Shown: positions 1 to 7,970 of the stretch, piece after piece
Layout of the letters: each line of letters starts with the position of its first letter
Position numbering within the stretch: the stretch's first letter is position 1
NCBI GenBank assembly: GCA_002496385.1
Contig: DAJR01000043.1
Location: 1 to 21,869 of the forward strand
DNA length: 21,869 bases
Reading direction: 5' to 3'
From: Methanomassiliicoccales archaeon UBA147
GTDB lineage: Archaea; Thermoplasmatota; Thermoplasmata; SG8-5
The notes under the pieces: model-generated
The model's database searches: none
The model's input: the letters and a program-made list of their open reading frames with translations, nothing else
What the model was told of the DNA's origin: nothing
Made by a program: the position numbers and the translations under genes

Positions 1-1428
1 ATGTTCAAGTCGCCGTGCCAGAACACGTGCCCGGCAGAGACAAATGTCCCAGGATACATACAACTCATCAACGAGGGAAAGTATGTCGAAGCTTACGAAG
101 TGAACAGGGAGAACAATCCCTTCCCGTCGATTTGCGGGAGGGTCTGCGAGCATCCCTGCGAGACTAGATGCCAGCGCGCACAGCTTGACGAGGCCATCGC
201 CATTAGGGACCTAAAGCGGGTTTGTTCGGATGCCTACCTTAAATCCAAGAAGCCGGCAAAAATCACCAAATTGAAATCCGTCGGCAAGAAAGTCGCGATT
301 GTGGGCGGCGGTCCCTCCGGACTCTCTGCAGCATATTTCCTGGCAAGACTTGGATACTCGCCGACGGTATTTGAATCGGCTGAAAAAGCGGGCGGCTGGC
401 TCAGGTACGGGATTCCGCGATACAGGCTGCCCCATGACGTTCTGGACAAGGAGATATCCGATATTCTGGACCTCGGGGTCGAACTCAAGACCAAGGTTTC
501 CGTCGGAAAGGAAATTGCGCTTGCTGATCTCAGGAAGAAGTACGATGCGGTCTATCTTGCGGTGGGAGCGCAGCTTGACAAGAAGCTTGGCCTTGACGGC
601 GAGGACCTCCCAGGCGTGCTCCCCGGGCTTAAAGTGCTGAGGGACATCAACAGCGATAAGCAAGTGAAGATCGGGAAACATGTGCTCATCATCGGAGGCG
701 GCAATGTCGCGGTCGATGTGGCCAGGACATGCGTCAGGCTTGGCGCGAAGGTGACTATATGTTACAGGCGCGAGGAACAGGACATGCCAGCCTACAAAGA
801 GGAGATAGAGCAGTGCAGGGAGGAAGGCGTCACCTACCACTTCCTTGTGGCTCCCGAGAAGCTCATAATCGAGAAGGGCAAAGCCGTTGGCGCCGTGTTC
901 CGCAAGAACACGATGGGCGAGTTTGACAAATACGGCAGAAGGAAGCCAGTCCAAACCAAGGAGACCATCGAGGTCAAGGCCGACAGCATCATAGTCGCAA
1001 TCGGCCAGGACATGGACGGGACTTTCGCGAAAGGCCTCGAGACCGAAGTCCTGGGCAAGGGAAAGGTCCTGGCAGGCAAAGGGCTTGTCACAAAGGACCC
1101 CAAGATATTCGCCGGCGGCGACGCAGTCCTCGGGCCTGCCAGTGTGATTGAGGCAATAGGCCACGGCCGCCAGGCGGCGAGATCCATTGACATCATGCTG
1201 AGCGGCAAGGACAGACTCCTGGAGCTGGAGAAACAGAATTTCAAGAAATACTCCATGAAAGCGCCGGACAATGAGGAAACCATGCCGCGCCAGCACTCGG
1301 AAGAGGTCGGCGCAAAGGAACGGTCTTGCGGATTCGGCGAGGTCGTCATGTGCCTTGACGCGAAATGCGCCAAGAAGGAGTCTGCCAGATGTCTGAGATG
1401 CGATCTCAGCGCAGAGGAGGGTGAGTAA
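1..1428 (+). CDS. GltD-like FAD/NAD(P)H-dependent iron-sulfur oxidoreductase, probable electron-input subunit of hydrogenase system 1
   Basis: This 475-residue protein belongs to the glutamate synthase small-subunit family (COG0493). The N-terminus carries the cysteine-rich Fer4_20 region (C6, C10, then C45, C49, C53, C57 in a CGRVCEHPCETRC run) that binds [4Fe-4S] clusters. A Rossmann motif GGGPSG at residues 102-107 binds FAD. A second motif, GGGNVA around residue 232, followed by YRR near 255, fits a pyridine nucleotide site, and the paired arginines favour NADPH (inference). The C-terminus ends in a Cys-rich tail with CLRCD, common in anaerobe members. The stop codon TAA abuts the ATG of the next gene, so they are co-transcribed. 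With hydrogenase genes downstream and no GltB partner visible, a role in passing electrons between NAD(P)H and the hydrogenase is more likely than glutamate synthesis. The window starts on this ATG, so a longer N-terminus (for example a NuoF-type fusion) cannot be excluded. Confidence 0.85.
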   Translation: MFKSPCQNTCPAETNVPGYIQLINEGKYVEAYEVNRENNPFPSICGRVCEHPCETRCQRAQLDEAIAIRDLKRVCSDAYLKSKKPAKITKLKSVGKKVAIVGGGPSGLSAAYFLARLGYSPTVFESAEKAGGWLRYGIPRYRLPHDVLDKEISDILDLGVELKTKVSVGKEIALADLRKKYDAVYLAVGAQLDKKLGLDGEDLPGVLPGLKVLRDINSDKQVKIGKHVLIIGGGNVAVDVARTCVRLGAKVTICYRREEQDMPAYKEEIEQCREEGVTYHFLVAPEKLIIEKGKAVGAVFRKNTMGEFDKYGRRKPVQTKETIEVKADSIIVAIGQDMDGTFAKGLETEVLGKGKVLAGKGLVTKDPKIFAGGDAVLGPASVIEAIGHGRQAARSIDIMLSGKDRLLELEKQNFKKYSMKAPDNEETMPRQHSEEVGAKERSCGFGEVVMCLDAKCAKKESARCLRCDLSAEEGE

Positions 1429-2109
1429 ATGGCTACCGACGTACAGATTCACATGGTTATTGACGACAAGAAGATTACCTGCAAGCCCAACCAGACTGTC
1501 CTTGAGGTTGCGAGGGCGAACGGAATTGAGATACCCACATTATGCCTGAACTCCCTTTTTCCTGGACACAAGGTCGGCTCGTGCCGGATGTGCCTTGTCG
1601 AGATAAAGGGCGGTGGGAGGCCGGGCCTCCAGCCAAGCTGCACCCTCCCGGTATCCTCGGGCCTGACGTTGTCAACATGTAGCGATACTGTTTACAATGC
1701 CAGGAGGACAGTCGTAGAACTGTTCCTAACAGAGCATGTGCAGAAATGCCGCGACTGCCCGATATCGGGGAACTGCAACTTCGCCAAGCTCTGCCGCGAC
1801 TATGATATAAACGGTGTACCAGTTTGCGCGGAATGCCCCAACCAGGGCGAGGGCTGCCTCCTGAAGCGCGGCGTTCTCTGCCTCGGACCTCTGACATATG
1901 CAAATTGCAATGCCTACTGCACAAGGAAGGGCTACAGGTGCGAGGGCTGCCATACCATAATGGTGCATGACGATATTATCAAGTTCGGCATACGCGCCTA
2001 CAAGGATGCCGGCTTCAAGGCAAAGGAAGTGCTCGAGGCAGCCAAGGTATTCTCCTTCGACAGCATCAAGGCACTAGAGAAGGTCATGAAAGAGGAGGGT
2101 TTCATATGA
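1429..2109 (+). CDS. Chimeric iron-sulfur subunit: NuoG/HoxU-type [2Fe-2S] domain fused to the C-terminal half of a [NiFe] hydrogenase small subunit
   Basis: This 226-residue protein has two parts. Residues 1-100 form a plant-type ferredoxin domain as in HoxU or the NuoG N-terminus, with likely [2Fe-2S] ligands C39, C52, C55 and C71. Next comes the H-x3-C-x2-C-x5-C motif of the NuoG N5 cluster (H103, C107, C110, C116). Residues 131-212 match the C-terminal region of the hydrogenase small subunit encoded at 5885-6658. Eight cysteines (133, 136, 143, 151, 160, 164, 171, 174) have exactly the same spacing as that protein's C171-C212, and CLGPL aligns with CMGPL. The flavodoxin-like small-subunit domain with the proximal-cluster CxxC is absent. 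A ribosome binding site (GGAGGGTGAG) lies just upstream. The next gene overlaps by ATGA. The protein probably wires a large subunit to the GltD-like protein. Cluster assignments are from family knowledge. Confidence 0.82.
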   Translation: MATDVQIHMVIDDKKITCKPNQTVLEVARANGIEIPTLCLNSLFPGHKVGSCRMCLVEIKGGGRPGLQPSCTLPVSSGLTLSTCSDTVYNARRTVVELFLTEHVQKCRDCPISGNCNFAKLCRDYDINGVPVCAECPNQGEGCLLKRGVLCLGPLTYANCNAYCTRKGYRCEGCHTIMVHDDIIKFGIRAYKDAGFKAKEVLEAAKVFSFDSIKALEKVMKEEGFI

Positions 2110-3428
2110 GCAAAGATATCAACATCCATGTAGAACATCTGACTCGCGTCGAGGGCCACGGCAACATCATACTGAACGCGAAAAACGGAAAGGTGGAGAA
2201 GGTCATGTGGGAAGTGTCCGAAGCCCCCAGACTTTTCGAGGCCTTCGTCCGAGACAAGCCCTACAATCAGCTTGCACAGATAACCTCCAGGATATGCGGC
2301 ATATGTTCCATCGGCCACACGCTGGCTTCACTCAAGGCCACGGAAGCGGCAATGGGCATCGAGATTTCCGAGCAGAGCCAGAAGCTCAGACGTCTCGCCA
2401 TTCACGGCGAGAACATGCAGAGCCACATCCTGCATGTCGGTTATCTGGTCGCGCCGGACCTGTTCGGCGTCGGCAGCGTCATCCCGCTGGTGAATACCCA
2501 CAAGGACGCAGTGCTTGCCATAGTCAACCTTCACAAGCTGTCCAATGAATTCTCCGACCTCATCTGCGGCCGTACGACCCACCCAATCAACCTTGTCCCT
2601 GGCGGCCTGTGGAAGTCTCCCTCGCCCATCAAACTGAGGGCAATGAGGCAGAAGCTTGTCGAGGCCGTGCCCACAGCCAACGCGGTCGCGGAGATCGTGC
2701 TGGCCAATGCCGGGGCTTTGCCGGATTTCAAGCGGGAGACCGAGTTCATTGCACTGGTGTCCAAGAAGGAATATGCAATCTACGACGGGGACATCGGCTC
2801 GACTGACGGCGGAACCTACCCCGTGAAGGATTACAGGAAAATCGTCAACGAGTTCGTGGTCCCGCAATCGACCGCGAAATACACAAAGCACAAGCGTGAA
2901 TCCTTCATGGTCGGCGCTCTGGCCCGGTACAATCTCAGCTCGAAGCAACTCCACCCGCTGGCCAAAGGGTGGGCCGACAGGTTCGGCCTGAAGCCTGTGT
3001 GCCACAACCCCTTCATGAACAACGTGGCACAACTGATAGAATTTGTCCACTCGATTGAAGATTCCATTGCAATCATCGACAACCTGCTGGTGAACTACAA
3101 AGACGAGCCCAGACCCAAAGTGAAACCGAAGGCCGGGACAGGCGCCGGCTCGGTGGATGTCCCGCGCGGCATACTCTTCCATGAATACACCTACGATGCC
3201 AAGGGCATATGCACCAAGGCCAACTGCGTAATCCCGACCAACCAGAACCATAACAACATCCAGCATGACTTCGAGGCCTTCGCGCCCACACTCCTGGGCA
3301 AGCCGGAGAAGGAGATAGAACTCAACCTCGAGATGCTTGTCCGCGCTTATGACCCTTGCATATCCTGCTCGACGCATTATCTGAAGGTCGAATGGAACAG
3401 AGGTACATTGAGGGATAATGAGGGATAG
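2106..3428 (+). CDS. [NiFe] hydrogenase large (catalytic) subunit, group 3-like, system 1
   Basis: This 440-residue protein has both nickel-binding motifs of [NiFe] hydrogenases: RICGICSIGH at residues 62-71 and DPCISCSTH at 416-424. All four nickel-ligand cysteines (64, 67, 418, 421) are present, so it should be catalytically competent. The N-terminal HLTRVEGHG motif is typical of group 3 (MvhA/HydA-like) enzymes, which are cytoplasmic and coupled to NAD(P)H, F420 or heterodisulfide reductase. Sixteen residues follow the terminal histidine and may be removed by a maturation protease. The gene overlaps the upstream chimeric subunit by four bases and has an upstream GAGGAGGG. It is a clear paralog of the large subunit at 6660-7961, with near-identical motif regions and the same length class. 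Oddly, no complete small subunit with a proximal-cluster domain is encoded in this operon within the window. Confidence 0.92.
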   Translation: MSKDINIHVEHLTRVEGHGNIILNAKNGKVEKVMWEVSEAPRLFEAFVRDKPYNQLAQITSRICGICSIGHTLASLKATEAAMGIEISEQSQKLRRLAIHGENMQSHILHVGYLVAPDLFGVGSVIPLVNTHKDAVLAIVNLHKLSNEFSDLICGRTTHPINLVPGGLWKSPSPIKLRAMRQKLVEAVPTANAVAEIVLANAGALPDFKRETEFIALVSKKEYAIYDGDIGSTDGGTYPVKDYRKIVNEFVVPQSTAKYTKHKRESFMVGALARYNLSSKQLHPLAKGWADRFGLKPVCHNPFMNNVAQLIEFVHSIEDSIAIIDNLLVNYKDEPRPKVKPKAGTGAGSVDVPRGILFHEYTYDAKGICTKANCVIPTNQNHNNIQHDFEAFAPTLLGKPEKEIELNLEMLVRAYDPCISCSTHYLKVEWNRGTLRDNEG

Positions 3429-3959
3429 CTGCTTCCTGTCATTTTGCCGATGTCGATCGGGCAGGGTGGACGAGAGAATCGGCAGAAGGGTTGGGCGCCG
3501 GATTACACGTTGAACCCGCCCACACACCGCCCAACCATCCCTATTTTCAGTTCCGGCCCCCGCCATCATGCCTCGGCTGCCCATTACAATTGGTACTCAA
3601 GGCCGGGGTCGTGGCCTGGTTTCCGGAACCAGGCTGATGACGCGATTCTCTTTCTTTCATCCTCAGGGTAACCTGGTCTGTAAGGGCCAGGGGGTGTCTA
3701 AACCAGCCCCCAACCCGGTTTCCGAGGCTACGGCATCCAGCCAACTGCCCAAAACACGAGGTCTCCCAGTCTCCCGTTCCAAATACCATCAGGCTTTGGA
3801 TGGAGAAAAAAAATGACCTCAGACTTTAGATACCGATGAAACCGCACAGCATCTAAGCAGGAAATTTTATGTCGGTTTTGCAATTCTTTTTTATACAACA
3901 TTTACATCCCCATACCCTAGAAATAGCACCTGAGACAAGACTTGAAAGGAGGAAAGCTT
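3429..3959. other. 531-base intergenic region rich in potential RNA structure, leader of hydrogenase operon 2
   Basis: No convincing protein gene is present; the short overlapping frames have no recognisable family. The stretch holds several inverted repeats on the plus strand: TGCCGAT/ATCGGCA (3445-3451 with 3478-3484), GGTTGGGCG/CGCCCAACC (3489-3497 with 3528-3536), CCTGGTT/AACCAGG (3615-3621 with 3627-3633), CCTGGTC/GGCCAGG (3672-3678 with 3685-3691) and GGGGG/CCCCC (3690-3694 with 3707-3711). A 9-base long-range pair AGAGAATCG (3473-3481) with CGATTCTCT (3643-3651) would compete with the first stem. A TATA-like box follows at 3887-3899. Most of the structure lies upstream of that promoter, so it may belong to a separate RNA or to the 3' end of the operon 1 transcript. 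I could not match it to RNase P, SRP RNA or a known riboswitch. Confidence 0.4.
3887..3899 (+). promoter_or_regulatory. TATA-like promoter of hydrogenase operon 2
   Basis: The T-rich run followed by ATACAAC resembles an archaeal TATA box. A start of transcription about 25 bases downstream would give a leader of about 40 bases before the ATG at 3960, which has a strong ribosome binding site (AAAGGAGG, 3945-3952). Confidence 0.5.
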
Positions 3960-5888
3960 ATGAAAATATTGATGAAGGAGGATTTCAAGGCATTCGTGAA
4001 CGCCCTCATCGGTGACCCCAGCCTCGATACCGTGGGGGTGAAAGCGAAAGGCCAAAAATTTGTATTTGACAGCCTGGACAGCGCGGATGAACTGCGTCTG
4101 GATTATGATGTGACGATACTTCCGCCGAAGAAGTACTTCCTGCCGCAATACGAAACCATTGTGGAGTTCGATATGTCGCAGCCATTCTCGGCCAAGCGGC
4201 CGGAATATCCCAGGAAGCGTGTGATAATCGGCGTTCATCCATACGATATTGCGGCAATCCGGCAGATGGACAGTTATTTCCTGGACACTGACATTACCGA
4301 GGCCTACCTCAGGCGGAGGAAGAACACTCTCATCATCGGCTCCGACGTTATCACGGTGAGCCCTACGGCGTTCTTCGGCGATATGAAGACCGGTGAAGTG
4401 AAGTCTGGATACGATCTATTCATCACCGATTTGGGTGATCGCGTTTCGTTCGAAGTGGGCACCGAAGAAGGGGAGCGGCTTCTCAGGCACGCTGCCAACC
4501 TGAAGGATTCGACGCCTGTCGACCTGCAAAAGAGGAAGGCCAAACGCAATTCCGCCAACGGAAAGGCCATGCGCGGACTCATGGCCAAGCCGAACGTCTG
4601 GCATGATTTGCTTGAGAAGAATTTCGAGAGCATCGTTTGGAAGAATCAATCCGACAAATGCCTTGCATGCGGTACATGCACGTTGGTCTGTCCGACCTGC
4701 TTCTGCTATGATATCAACGACGAGATCAACCTCACTCTGAAGTCAGGCGAGCGTGTCAGGACCTGGGACGGATGCTTGCTCAGGCAGTTCACCGTGATAT
4801 CCACTGGTGAGGTCTTCAGGGAAGATATAGTCGACAGGTACAGGCACAGGTTCCACAGGAAGGGACGATATCTCCCCGACCGCCTGGGATTCGTGGCCTG
4901 CGTCGGATGCGGCCGCTGCTCAAGCCAGTGCGTTCCTGATATTGCAGACCCCGTGAAGATGATGAATATGCTATTCGAATCCTCGGAACATGTGATTGCC
5001 GAGGATGGCGACAGAGACGCACACTCCGTCAGCATAGACGCCAAAAACTTCGATCTGGAAGGAACCATATCGCTCCACATGCCCAAACCTGCCACAATAA
5101 TCAGGGCCGAAAAGGTGACAGAGAAGGAGATGTTCTTCGAGATAGAGATGGATGACCACAAGCCACTTGGGCATCAGCCCGGCCAGTTCGTTGAAGTTTC
5201 GCTGTTCGGTTCTGGCGAGGCCCCGATTTCGGTAAGCTCTCCGCCCGGCGGTAATACCTTCGAACTTGTAGTCAGGAAAGCCGGCGATCTAACCAATAAA
5301 CTCCATCTGATGAAGGCCGGCGACAAGGTCGGCATCAGGGGGCCGTTCGGCAAGGGTTTCGATGCGGAGGCGCTGAAGAAGAAGAACCTGCTGTTCATCG
5401 CAGGAGGCCTTGGCATTGTGCCCATGAGATCTCTCTTCAACCATGTGCTGAACAACCGCCCCGATTACGGCGAAGTAACAGTCCTTTACGGTTGCAAGGA
5501 ACCATGCGAAATGCTGTTCAAGGACGAGGTCGCCGCATGGGGTCAGCGTAAGGACATAACGCATCTGCTCACGGTCGACAAGTGCCCGGACGGTGAGTGT
5601 TGGGAGGGCGACATTGGCGTCGTCGGCAAGCTGATTCCGAAGGTCAAGTTCGACCCGAAGCATACTATTGTCATCCTTGTCGGACCGCCGGTCTTCTACA
5701 AGTTCGTCATACGGGACCTGAAGAAGCTTGAGGTTCCGGACGAGAACATCATAGTGAGCCTGGAGAGGCGCATGAAATGCGGAGTGGGCAAATGCGGCCA
5801 CTGCCAGATGTCAGGCGTATACGTCTGCAAGGACGGGCCTGTGTTCAATTATAAAGAGATAAAGGACAACAAGGAGGCGTTCAAATGA
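3960..5888 (+). CDS. Fused hydrogenase HydB-HydG: iron-sulfur beta subunit plus FAD/NAD(P)-binding gamma subunit
   Basis: This 642-residue protein combines two subunits that are separate in Pyrococcus sulfhydrogenase. Residues 1 to about 340 are HydB-like, with two ferredoxin motifs, CLACGTCTLVCPTC near 234 and CVGCGRCSSQC near 313, for two [4Fe-4S] clusters. Residues from about 365 are HydG-like. They include a ferredoxin-reductase FAD domain (GQFVEVSLF, PISVSSPPG), a nucleotide-binding segment (FIAGGLGIVPMRS) and a C-terminal [2Fe-2S] motif near 606 (CGVGKCGHCQM plus a later Cys). It should carry electrons between NAD(P)H and the hydrogenase core encoded next. The ATG at 3960 is chosen over an in-frame TTG at 3942 because AAAGGAGG (3945-3952) sits seven bases before it. 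The stop overlaps the next start (ATGA). The fusion could reflect a missed stop only if a sequencing error existed; none is apparent. Confidence 0.9.
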   Translation: MKILMKEDFKAFVNALIGDPSLDTVGVKAKGQKFVFDSLDSADELRLDYDVTILPPKKYFLPQYETIVEFDMSQPFSAKRPEYPRKRVIIGVHPYDIAAIRQMDSYFLDTDITEAYLRRRKNTLIIGSDVITVSPTAFFGDMKTGEVKSGYDLFITDLGDRVSFEVGTEEGERLLRHAANLKDSTPVDLQKRKAKRNSANGKAMRGLMAKPNVWHDLLEKNFESIVWKNQSDKCLACGTCTLVCPTCFCYDINDEINLTLKSGERVRTWDGCLLRQFTVISTGEVFREDIVDRYRHRFHRKGRYLPDRLGFVACVGCGRCSSQCVPDIADPVKMMNMLFESSEHVIAEDGDRDAHSVSIDAKNFDLEGTISLHMPKPATIIRAEKVTEKEMFFEIEMDDHKPLGHQPGQFVEVSLFGSGEAPISVSSPPGGNTFELVVRKAGDLTNKLHLMKAGDKVGIRGPFGKGFDAEALKKKNLLFIAGGLGIVPMRSLFNHVLNNRPDYGEVTVLYGCKEPCEMLFKDEVAAWGQRKDITHLLTVDKCPDGECWEGDIGVVGKLIPKVKFDPKHTIVILVGPPVFYKFVIRDLKKLEVPDENIIVSLERRMKCGVGKCGHCQMSGVYVCKDGPVFNYKEIKDNKEAFK

Positions 5889-6658
5889 AACCGAGAGTTG
5901 CATTCTTCGATTTCGCGAGCTGCGAGGGCTGCCAACTTTCAGTTGCCAACCTGGAGGAATCGTTGGTCGATGTGCTCAAGCTCATCGACATTGTGGCATT
6001 CAGGGAAGTGATGAAGGAGCATTCCGACCAGTACGACATAGCCATAGTCGAGGGCTCGATAACGCGGCCCATGGACGAAGAGCGGCTCAAGAAGATAAGG
6101 GCCAATGCCAATATCCTCATCGCCCTGGGCGCCTGTGCCCATCTCGGCGGCGTGCAGAGGATGGCGAACCAATGGACTCCCGAAGAGAACAAGAAGGAGG
6201 TTTACGGCATTGCCAATCCGGCCGATATCGCAGACAGCAACAGGTTCTTTGAAAAACCAAGGCAGAAGGCGCTGGACGAGGTTGTCAAGGTCGATTATAC
6301 CATTCCGGGCTGTCCGATAAACAAGGAAGAATTCGCCAAGGTGCTGATCGCCCTTCTGACAGGCAGGAAGCCCCCGATACCGGATTACCCGGTCTGCGTG
6401 GAATGCAAGAAGAAGGAGAATGTCTGCATGTTCACCATTGGCAAGTTCTGCATGGGGCCGCTGGCAAGGGCAGGCTGCGGCGCGCCGTGTCCGACGGCAG
6501 GCAACGAATGTGAGGCATGCCGCGGCTACGTGGACCATCCACATGAGAAGGCCCAGACCGATGTGCTTGAGAAATATGGATTGACTGTGGATGACATCAT
6601 GCGCAGGAAGACCATGTTCACGTATCGCTATGTCGAGAAACCCAAGGACGGTGCATAA
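5885..6658 (+). CDS. hydD: [NiFe] hydrogenase small subunit (HydD/MvhG-like, delta)
   Basis: This 257-residue protein is a complete group 3 small subunit. The N-terminal flavodoxin-like domain has the CEGCQ motif (C13, C16) plus C84 (GACAH) and C143 (PGCP), which together ligate the proximal [4Fe-4S] cluster facing the [NiFe] site. The C-terminal domain has eight more cysteines (171, 174, 181, 189, 198, 202, 209, 212) for two further clusters. It relays electrons from the large subunit to the HydB-HydG fusion. There is no Tat signal or membrane anchor, so it is cytoplasmic. The start overlaps the hydBG stop by four bases and has AAGGAGG upstream. Only one base separates its stop from the large-subunit ATG. 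It might also serve the system 1 large subunit, which lacks its own proximal-cluster domain (inference). Confidence 0.93.
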   Translation: MKPRVAFFDFASCEGCQLSVANLEESLVDVLKLIDIVAFREVMKEHSDQYDIAIVEGSITRPMDEERLKKIRANANILIALGACAHLGGVQRMANQWTPEENKKEVYGIANPADIADSNRFFEKPRQKALDEVVKVDYTIPGCPINKEEFAKVLIALLTGRKPPIPDYPVCVECKKKENVCMFTIGKFCMGPLARAGCGAPCPTAGNECEACRGYVDHPHEKAQTDVLEKYGLTVDDIMRRKTMFTYRYVEKPKDGA

Positions 6659-6659
6659 A

Positions 6660-7961
6660 ATGAAAGACGTAAATATTCTCGTGGAACATCTCACAAGGGT
6701 GGAGGGCCACGGCAACATTGTATTGAACGCGAAGGACGGTAAGGTCGAGAAGGTCCAGTGGCAGGTTTCCGAAGCCCCGAGATTTTTCGAATCGTTTGCC
6801 AGAGGCAGGACACATTACGAGATGGCGCATGTCACATGCAGGATTTGCGGGATATGTTCGATAGGCCACACGGAAGCGTCCCTCAAGGCCACAGAGACTG
6901 CAATGGGTATCGAACTTTCTGAGCAGACACAGACACTGAGACGGATGATAAAATCTGCAGAGAATCTCCAGAGCCATGTGCTCCATGTGGGTTACCTTAT
7001 CGCCCCGGACCTGTTCGGAGTTGGCAGTGTGTTCCCCCTCATCGGAACGCACCCCCAGATCGTTCTCAAGATTGTCGCGTTGCACAGACTTGCCAACGAG
7101 ATGTCCGACCTCTTGGCCGGCCGGACCATACACCCGACCAACATGGTCCCGGGCGGATTCACCAGCATTCCCTCCGAGAAGCAGTTGAAGCAATTGAGAC
7201 AGAAGCTCCTGGACGCGGTCCCGGTGTTCAACGAGGTCGCCGAAATTGTACTGGCCAACGCTCACAAACTGCCGAAATTCACCAGGGAAACAGAGTTCAT
7301 CGCCCTCACCAGCGACAAGGAATACGCGATCTACGATGGCGTCATCGGCTCGACCGACGGCGGCACATGGCCTGTGGATCAATACCTGAAGGTGACCAAT
7401 GAGTTCGTCGTGCCGTATTCCACAGCCAAATTCACCAAGCACAACCGCGAGTCATACATGGTCGGTGCCCTGGCGAGGTTCAACCTGAATTACGACAAGC
7501 TTTCGCCGCTGGCAAAACAATGGGCGGGCAAGTTCGGGCTTTCTTCGGTCTGCCACAATCCCTTCATGAACAGCGTCGCCCAGCTAATCGAATGCTTCAA
7601 TGATGTGGAAACAACAATCGCCTGGATAGACCAGCTGCTGGAAAAGGGGCTTGATGCAAAGAACATGTGCGCCAAGTACGATGTGAAAGCCGGCAGGGGA
7701 ATAGCAGCAGTGGATGTGCCCCGCGGAATCCTGTTCCACGACTATACCTACAACGACAAGGGAATCTGCACCAAGGCCAACTGCATCATCCCCACAAACC
7801 AGAATCACAACAACATCAACCAGGACTTCAAGGCTTTCGCCCCCACGATTATCGACAAGCCTGAGAAGGAGATCGAACTGCTCCTGGAGATGCTAGTTCG
7901 AGCATACGACCCGTGCATATCTTGCTCCTGCCACTACCTGGACGTTCAGTGGAAGCGTTAG
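6660..7961 (+). CDS. hydA: [NiFe] hydrogenase large (catalytic) subunit, group 3b-like, system 2 (HydA, alpha)
   Basis: This 433-residue protein carries the L1 motif RICGICSIGH near residue 62 and the L2 motif DPCISCSCH near the C-terminus. It therefore keeps the four nickel-binding cysteines. The gene order fused beta-gamma, delta, alpha matches the archaeal hydBGDA sulfhydrogenase operon (group 3b), which couples H2 to NADP(H) and in Pyrococcus also reduces polysulfide. The ATG at 6660 is chosen because it lies one base after the hydD stop and aligns with the paralog's start (MKDVNILVEHLTRVEG); an upstream in-frame extension would overlap hydD by 69 bases. Only eight residues follow the terminal histidine, half the tail of the system 1 paralog. 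A strong hairpin follows the stop codon before the maturation protease gene. Confidence 0.93.
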   Translation: MKDVNILVEHLTRVEGHGNIVLNAKDGKVEKVQWQVSEAPRFFESFARGRTHYEMAHVTCRICGICSIGHTEASLKATETAMGIELSEQTQTLRRMIKSAENLQSHVLHVGYLIAPDLFGVGSVFPLIGTHPQIVLKIVALHRLANEMSDLLAGRTIHPTNMVPGGFTSIPSEKQLKQLRQKLLDAVPVFNEVAEIVLANAHKLPKFTRETEFIALTSDKEYAIYDGVIGSTDGGTWPVDQYLKVTNEFVVPYSTAKFTKHNRESYMVGALARFNLNYDKLSPLAKQWAGKFGLSSVCHNPFMNSVAQLIECFNDVETTIAWIDQLLEKGLDAKNMCAKYDVKAGRGIAAVDVPRGILFHDYTYNDKGICTKANCIIPTNQNHNNINQDFKAFAPTIIDKPEKEIELLLEMLVRAYDPCISCSCHYLDVQWKR

Positions 7962-7970
7962 ACGGAAAAT

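Noticed and set aside
211..1452. 413-residue minus-strand open frame opposite the GltD-like gene
   Set aside because: It lies opposite a gene with clear cofactor motifs and shows no family features; it is a shadow frame.
2328..3584. 418-residue minus-strand open frame opposite the first hydrogenase large subunit
   Set aside because: The opposite strand encodes a textbook [NiFe] large subunit, and this frame has no recognisable motifs.
3615..3665. Box C/D sRNA suggested by CTGATGA near 3634
   Set aside because: The base before TGATGA is not a purine and no properly spaced CTGA box D follows.
3440..3720. RNase P RNA or SRP RNA in the 3429-3959 gap
   Set aside because: I could not find the conserved RNase P core segments or the SRP helix 8 GGAA-type loop motif on either strand.
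3444..3816. Short overlapping open frames (75-82 residues) in the hydrogenase intergenic region
   Set aside because: They overlap each other on both strands, lack ribosome binding sites and motifs, and cover inverted repeats.
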